DNA of 64,000 bases from Marsupella aquatica (lineage: Eukaryota; Marchantiophyta), in assembly GCA_973895155.1 (NCBI GenBank), contig OZ316897.1, positions 1,302,001 through 1,366,000 on the forward strand. Reading direction: 5' to 3'. Below are positions 57,639 to 64,000 of the stretch, piece by piece. Position numbers and translations under genes: made by a program. Below the pieces are notes generated by a model, which did no database searches, had not been told where the DNA came from, and saw only the letters and a list, made by a program, of their open reading frames with translations. Positions within the stretch are counted from its first letter, which is position 1. Each line of letters begins with the position of its first letter.

Positions 57639-60600
57639 TCAGGCCGTCACCAGGTTGGGAGAAAATACACCATTCTGCTGGCCATTCGGGACATGTTTCA
57701 TGCCTGTCTTCGCAGCCCTCCTTTGGGCATGCTCTTCGTAGTGAGCAAACGCAGTATCAAGTGCCTTTCATCATATAAAAACAATTGTCTCATCATTCAT
57801 TCTTCTTTAAGGGGACTGCAAGACCTGGTCCTGGTTAGAAGAAGTTGAATAGCAAAAGACAGACGAGGCAAGAAGCAATTATAGCAGGAAAAACTCCAAA
57901 GAGCAGGCAAAATAAGACTAACCCTCCCTATGACGAATGAAAATTGCAAACTTGATAACAGACTCTCTGACGACTTGGAATCGGGGCACTTGCATGTCGC
58001 ACACCTGAAGCATGGGATGCACAAGCTGCGATATGTGATGCCGGTGTTCTGCAGGGGCTGCATCCTTGATGCTCTGCACTTTCAATGTGTTATTTCCTTC
58101 ATCATTTAACTTGAAGAGTAGGCTTGTCAGTAGAGAGGCCAACAGTAACAGGTTTCGGTTGTAAGTTCATTTCCCTAGGAAGCAACTCAAAGCCGTCATA
58201 ACCTCCTAATACTTTGATAACCCCTGGTACGCTTACAACCAGTTCTGCAATTTGCCGTTTTATGACAACAAAATCTGACAAACCCATCCTCTTACAAGTA
58301 ATTAAACAGTGAACCATACATTCGCAGCCATCACATTTTGGAGTACAACCAACGAGCGTTTTACAAGAAGAGAAGAGGCTTGTATATGCACCTGGACTCG
58401 ACTGTAATGTTGTGACATTGCCTCCTTCAGCCGGTTAACCTAGACAGGGCAATTAAAATAGGGGCGTCATACATCAGATTAAAGCAGCTGCTATTCCGAA
58501 AGACCATACAATCTGTCGGCCCCCTTCTATATCAACCAGGGAGTGTACACCCACATAATTCCGATGTGAGCCTGCAGCTTGAACAATCTCCAAAGCAATA
58601 GCTGCCAACAAAATTATCCGCGCAACCTTTCCGAACAGACAACAAAAAGACGACATTGTGCGAGCTCTTAAGAGGGTAACAAGATCTATAACTACAAAAA
58701 GATTCCTTCAACCCTGGTATAGATCTTCCACGAGATCAAGTTAAAAAAGGCTAAAAAGGTCTCTCACCTTATTTACAAGAGCAGGTGAGGTCAAAGGATA
58801 TGATGCCCAAAAATGCCGGAGCAGTTCATTTCCCGTCGCTGATTGCTGCATTGTTAACAACGTTCGCATCAGTATCTCACATAGGCGATAAGCTATTCGT
58901 ATCTCAGCAGGGCTTTCAGAGTCAAATATGAGATTCTCATGAACAACGTAGGGCTCATCTATCCCTTGAGTATCTTCTCTTCAATACGCTTGGGTACCTG
59001 ATGTGCACGCTTGTGGTCAATCTACCTTAGTATACTGTGTTTGCTGACTGTTTGATCATTGCAGCTTTTCTGGGTAGACTATGTACAGTACTGGTCATAG
59101 GATGCTGTGTAGATTAAAATGGCTGTCATTCGTTCAATTTAGCTTTACCTGTAGTATCTCATCTTTCATTGCCCGAGGAAGATTGTCCAGCACGTTTTTT
59201 TCCGCAGTTTTGCCCAAAGTATACCTGGTAGAAGATGCATCTCTATTCAGGTCATTCATAACCTGTCGCAACACAAGTCCGAACTCACCAGAATTAAAAG
59301 GAGCAATCTTGCATCCTCGGAGAAAAGACTGCTATGTTGTGCAACCAGATCAGGGCCTAGAAAATGAGTATAGATTCAAGCTAGGTTGATAATTGAATTA
59401 AAAGGTAAGACAGCGAGCAGATTTATGGCTTATCTTGGGATTTAGACTTACTTTCAAAGCTACTTCTGGTGTCATCACTGTCTCAGGCAATCCGTTTCTT
59501 TCGAATGCAGCTAACTGTTCATGAAAGCATTCTAATGCCTCTGAAGGGTCGGATGAAGTTGGTCCTTGTGGTCCAGCATCTCCAGTAGCACCAGCCTGTT
59601 GTGACTCGAAGTATTTTCGGGGATCCTGCATCAGAAAGAATAAAATGACCTCAAAGACCAGATCTCCAATTTCCTGCAAGCACAGCCTATACGAGGCAGC
59701 CAAAGTGCAGCTCGTGAAAAAATAGAATAGACTAAAGCCACGGGCACGGAAAAGTAATGCAAGCTACATAAGAGCTTGGTCTCGCTATCTAGCGATTTCC
59801 CCAGGTTACACAACCCTGATCCTTGAAGGCAATACCTTTCTCCACCGACAAAGGAAGCTAAGTAAGGAGGCAGTTAAAAAAGCTTCGCGTTAAACGGTTG
59901 GAGCAAAACGATAGCATCAAAATCCACTTCAACGGATTAGCCACCGTCATGGACAGAGAGAATACAGACCTGGATGCAAAGAGGAACCAGTTCAGGCTCA
60001 TGCGGTCCTTCTAAATCTTCATTCACCGTCATTTGGTGTATTCTCTCCAACCGTCGTTTTTTAAAATCAACTGTATTCTTCTCTGCCTCAACTGTTCACA
60101 TTACAAAGGCATCTACGTTAGAACATCCCCATTCAATATCCGACGACTCGCAGAACCAAGGTAAGAGACCGTGCAGCAAACCTCAAAAACCAATTGTGTC
60201 TGACGGCAATGTAAAGAGTTTGTGCAACGCTCACAAACAACCCACGATACTACTGACAGCCTCACCTTGCTGAGCGATAGCAAGTGCCTGTGCCACTGAT
60301 GCGGTGTCCTTCGCATTCTGTAATGCATCTGACAGGTGACAAGAATCAACACTTCAGACGTTAAAAATACGAGTGGCAGAGGTTCACTTCGCAAACCAGA
60401 TAAAAACATGTGCGACTATTAAGATTCACAGAATAAACGTTTTTCAGACGTCCAAATGTCTGAACACAGCATGAACATGAGACGGGAATCACACAACCTA
60501 GCGGACAGCCGTCAAGGACTACAGCAGCATGTCTATTTATGTCGTTCATAATGCTCCTCTTCCTTGGCGCTGTACCGATTTCCTCGGGCTCCTTATTTCC

Positions 60601-63600
60601 ATCTCTTAGGATCCCATGCCCCTACAGGTCGCAGATATTTGCACTAGTTAAAAGGACAGCACTTACTACACCAAGCTGCAAGAGGGTTGGCAATGTTGCT
60701 ATTACACCCCTAACGGTCGGTCAGTGTACACGGTCATCAAATGTGAGAGCAATCAACGTTGGGGAACAGGTACTTGTTTCAGTATTCCTAGAACCTTTGG
60801 ACATGAGAGCGTAGTATCAACCATGCATCTCCACAAAATTGCCTCATAACATGCTCATAAACAAACTGGACCGTTTACTGACAGATTCACACATCAGGCA
60901 CAGCTAATTACTTCATCACGTTAGAGGAGTACTATTATAAATGATGTGTACGACAAACGTTAGTGCCCAGACATTCAAGTCCGGACCTCCATTATATCAG
61001 ACCAAAGTTCTAGGGAAAATTCAGGTTGCAAACTACATTGCGCTTATACAGGAAATTTAGAAACGACATTACCGGCAAGTGTGTGTAGTCGTCTGCTAAG
61101 TCTGCTTCCATGTCCAGTGTCGGGTCCACCTTTTTAATCTGTCATCAAGGAAGCTCGAATTATGTGGGAGGTTGAAGTAAAACCTAGGAGCTAAACTGCT
61201 CCATACTGCAGTGATCATTTCAAAACTGAGCTGATCCTCAAACAGACTCCTCTCAACGATCTTGGAGATCGTGTAGAAGAGCACGGGTCTGCAGTATAGC
61301 TATGCAAAAGTAAGATTATAAGAGGCCCTCGTAAGGTTAGACACCAAATGGCTGTATCTCATCATTTAGCAAATTATTAGCAAAACGATCTCCCTAAACC
61401 AGGCAACTACCTTTCGCTGCGATTCACTCAAAATGATGTCATCCTCCTTTGTAAAGAGTGCAAGATCCTCATCGTCTGCTGCCTCAGCTGCTGCAGCTGC
61501 TTGGTTTTTGGTTCTATAGAGGTACTCCGCTCTACAATACTTTGTCCAAAACTCGACCTCAGTCATCTGCACAATTTCCAACAGGGAAAATCCCAGTTCA
61601 ATCATTACTTTCAAACACACCGTGTGGTAAAGAGCTGATCAGCTGTGTTATTAACTATAGTGAGCACCCCAGAATAGAATCTGGGAGAAAGAGTCAAAGC
61701 AATGCCCTACTCTGGAAGACTGACTCCAAGGACAACACCAACGAATGTCAAACGCTTCAAAGACAAATCAGTTAATCGAAGGTGAAAGTTCTAACTCAAC
61801 TCCTCCAACTTCAAGCAGAAAATTCGAAGCAAAATCGGCCTATAGCCAAGAACCACAGCATTGATCTCCTATGATGATCTCGAGGACAATATTTAGGAGC
61901 ATGCCTTGTTTGGAACGTTCAATAGGAAGGCACGATGCACCGCTGGCTTCTCCGCAAAAATCTGCAAACGAACATCATGGAAGTATCGCGATATTACTCA
62001 AGCTCCTTAAATATAGAGTCCCCAACAAGCTTTATTAGACACAATGAGCAAACTGCTCAAGTGAGAAGCTATTGTAAACCAGATCAATCCAACTAACGAT
62101 TAGCGACCCAAAACATTTAAGGACTTGCATGTAACGTTAGACTCCTTTCTGGCCAGACCAGGCTCAAGACGTAGTCAAATTATTTGCACTTGCGCTGCCT
62201 TGGGTCTAGACCGAATACCTGATGAATGATCTCTGGCGTGAGATTAAATGTGACTTTGTTGGTCTGCAGTGAACAAACTCTAGCATCATCAAACTGCCTG
62301 AGAAGGAGATCGCACGAACGCAGATGCCTGCATATTACAAAAGAAAAAGATACAATTGACCATGTTCTGTTCTATGAAGCAAACCTCAATTTTTGGATCA
62401 AAGTTTCTGAAGCCAAGCGTGGGGCTACAAAAGTATACTTACTCGTCCATCGGTCAACGGACGAACATCTGCAAGCATGGCGCTCTTGAGACCTGTTCTT
62501 TGTTTTGGAGCTCGAGCTTCATCATCATCTAGCATATGCTGCACTCCCACCAATTGTGTCAGGAAGCCGCATTTGACCACCATCCTTCATTGCTTAGTGG
62601 CAGTACTTTCTACATAGTTGTCTATAAACAATTGTCTCAAGAACCATAGATCTGCCGGTCAAGAAATTTACTGCATAAGTCATCAAAGCCTCCCAGAAGG
62701 TATTCATGACAAGGGAGCCAGACAAGCCAAAAAACAGATAACCTACGTGACATAGAAAGCTCTAATGGACTTGCAAGAATCAAGCCCAAGATTCAGATAT
62801 ACACTACAAAATCATTTTGCAGATCACTATTGGGCCCATAAATTGCGAAGTTCCAGCAACATCGTGATTTCTCATTTCCAAGTTCCCCACTTCTAGGATC
62901 AAAATTAACCTGACGACACGTTAAGATCATTTTCAAGATCGGCGAACTTCGTGAAAGAAGCAGAATTTAAACTATGGTGATTCAAACAATTTGAGTCATC
63001 AACCTTTCTCGCGTTCCAAAAGTCTGCTTCTGAGAGAACTCCGCCGATAACGAGTTGCGAATGCAACTTCTGCAACTCACTGCCAGATTTATGCCACAAT
63101 GAGCGTCTTTCAAAAACAGTGTAGACACGCACATAGTATCCATTCGCACTATCGTTCATAGGATGATCCATATCCAACGTTCATGCAATTGATCCAAGAT
63201 CAAATTTCACTTCAACGAAGGAGAATCACAGCCACCCATCCTACGTTCCTTTCGCAAACTCCTTTGTCCTAGCATCACTCTTCCAAGTATATTTAACTTA
63301 CCTGTCTGTCTGCAACAGTTTCATCCGGCGCTCCATTTCAGCCTGATCAAATTGATCAAGTTGATGTGACAAGGAGGCCCCAGATGGCTTTGCAGGTTGA
63401 CCTCCGGCTTGTATTGTTGTAGACGGCTTGGAAGGCTGTCCCCCAGCCTGTACTCCAGATCCATTTTGCTTGCCAAGAATTTTGGCTACAAGCACAATAA
63501 ATCAACTTGTATAGTTGCCACTACGGAATCAGGTGTAACTCATAACATGACTCCTACTAAGCCCCACAGAACTAACGAGAGGAGAGAAGTGTAAGTTTAA

Positions 63601-64000
63601 GTAATTATGTGCACAGTGTCAAGTATTCTAGGCTGCATATCAGAGAGAAAACGTAAGAACTTATTTGGTCCCAGAAAACGAGGGGCGCTGCTCTTAAACA
63701 ATACAATCCAAAGAGAGTCCTGTCAATGGGTTCTGAAACAGGACTCACCAACGTGGTCCCGGCAAATATCTCTGTCCGGAAAACCATCAAATTCAAAGAC
63801 GAAACCATCAGCCTGCAAACATGAACAAGGACGAGTACCATCACGCCTAAGCACATTAGGTTCCCAACTGACGACATATAATCAAATCAGACCAACAAAG
63901 GGTGAAGTTACGACAGTCCGTCTTCGTGGCACAATTTTAGAAGTTTTAGCAATCCGTACGGCAGGCTTGCCAAGTTGCTTGCATACCTTCGCATCTCCGC
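57639..64000 (-). CDS. TFB1: TFIIH core subunit TFB1 (p62/GTF2H1-like), 5' part beyond window
   Basis: Eighteen exons on the minus strand: 64,000(>)-63,987, 63,812-63,749, 63,485-63,302, 63,079-63,004, 62,538-62,443, 62,263-62,219, 61,962-61,906, 61,566-61,411, 61,138-61,073, 60,621-60,498, 60,328-60,266, 60,091-59,970, 59,625-59,452, 59,262-59,149, 58,845-58,768, 58,439-58,392, 58,073-58,005, 57,764-57,639. Phases agree throughout; about 558 residues are visible. It begins at the end of the PH-like domain (FVFEFDGFPDRDICRDHV), followed by BSD domain 1 (LHSQLVIGGVLSEADFW) and BSD domain 2 (PAVHRAFLL, then TEVEFWTKYCRAEYLYR). Then come DINRHAAVVLDG, DPRKYFESQQ and the helical C-terminus. TFB1 is a structural TFIIH subunit for RNA polymerase II initiation and nucleotide excision repair. 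The intron after 61,906 appears to use a GC donor (AAG/GCATGC). Confidence 0.93.

Noticed and set aside
1-64000. tRNA or rRNA genes
   Set aside because: I looked for typical box B and cloverleaf patterns by eye and found none I could support; a tRNAscan-SE run would decide.

Overview
The window looks like nuclear DNA of a land plant, probably a non-flowering one (moss, liverwort, lycophyte or fern). The evidence is intron-rich genes with plant-type splice sites, plant versions of OST4, the TFIIH subunit TFB1 and an Mn-type MTP transporter, a short TTTAGGG telomere-type tract, a Ty1/copia retrotransposon, and large plant transposon families. A GH31 sulfoquinovosidase-like gene and a DUF7869-type transposase also fit an early-diverging lineage, but I cannot name the species. 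No searches were run; every call comes from reading the sequence and translating it by eye.

Region 1 (about 1-17 kb) is transposon territory. Its most interesting part is a candidate 13-kb mobile element at about 3,889-16,961, bounded by a 32-bp inverted match (31/32) and by AAATGTACACTTT-type minisatellites. It carries three intact genes. The first is a NIF/FCP1-like HAD protein (minus). The second is a 1,396-residue three-exon gene (minus) whose product joins a ParB/Srx-like domain to a degenerate beta-class N6/N4 DNA-methyltransferase fold. The third, divergently transcribed, is a 1.25-kilo-residue DUF7869-type protein (plus) with two DUF8039-like N-terminal repeats and a plausible DDE-like triad. 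The introns or leaders of the two large genes hold arrays of a palindromic motif, which raises the idea of a ParB-like protein with clustered target sites.

Region 2 (17-26.6 kb) is a decayed minus-strand CACTA (En/Spm) transposase gene of the Tnp2 type. It is broken by frameshifts, a stop codon and three small MITEs with 8-bp target duplications. One of its introns holds about a dozen hairpin motifs (GGACGCTTTCTGAAGCGTCC), possibly part of an inserted LTR.

Region 3 (26.6-43.3 kb) is gene-poor. It holds a complete Ty1/copia element (31,502-37,372) with LTRs identical by eye and a 5-bp duplication, plus tandem repeats and a C-rich block.

Region 4 (43.3-64 kb) holds cellular genes. They are the tiny OST4 gene (plus), a 5'-truncated GH31 sulfoquinovosidase-like gene (plus), a complete six-exon MTP/CDF manganese transporter (minus), a broken PD-(D/E)XK-like gene (minus), and the TFIIH subunit TFB1 (minus, 18 exons seen, 5' end beyond the window). 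They serve N-glycosylation, sulfosugar breakdown, metal transport and transcription/DNA repair, and show no operon-like linkage.
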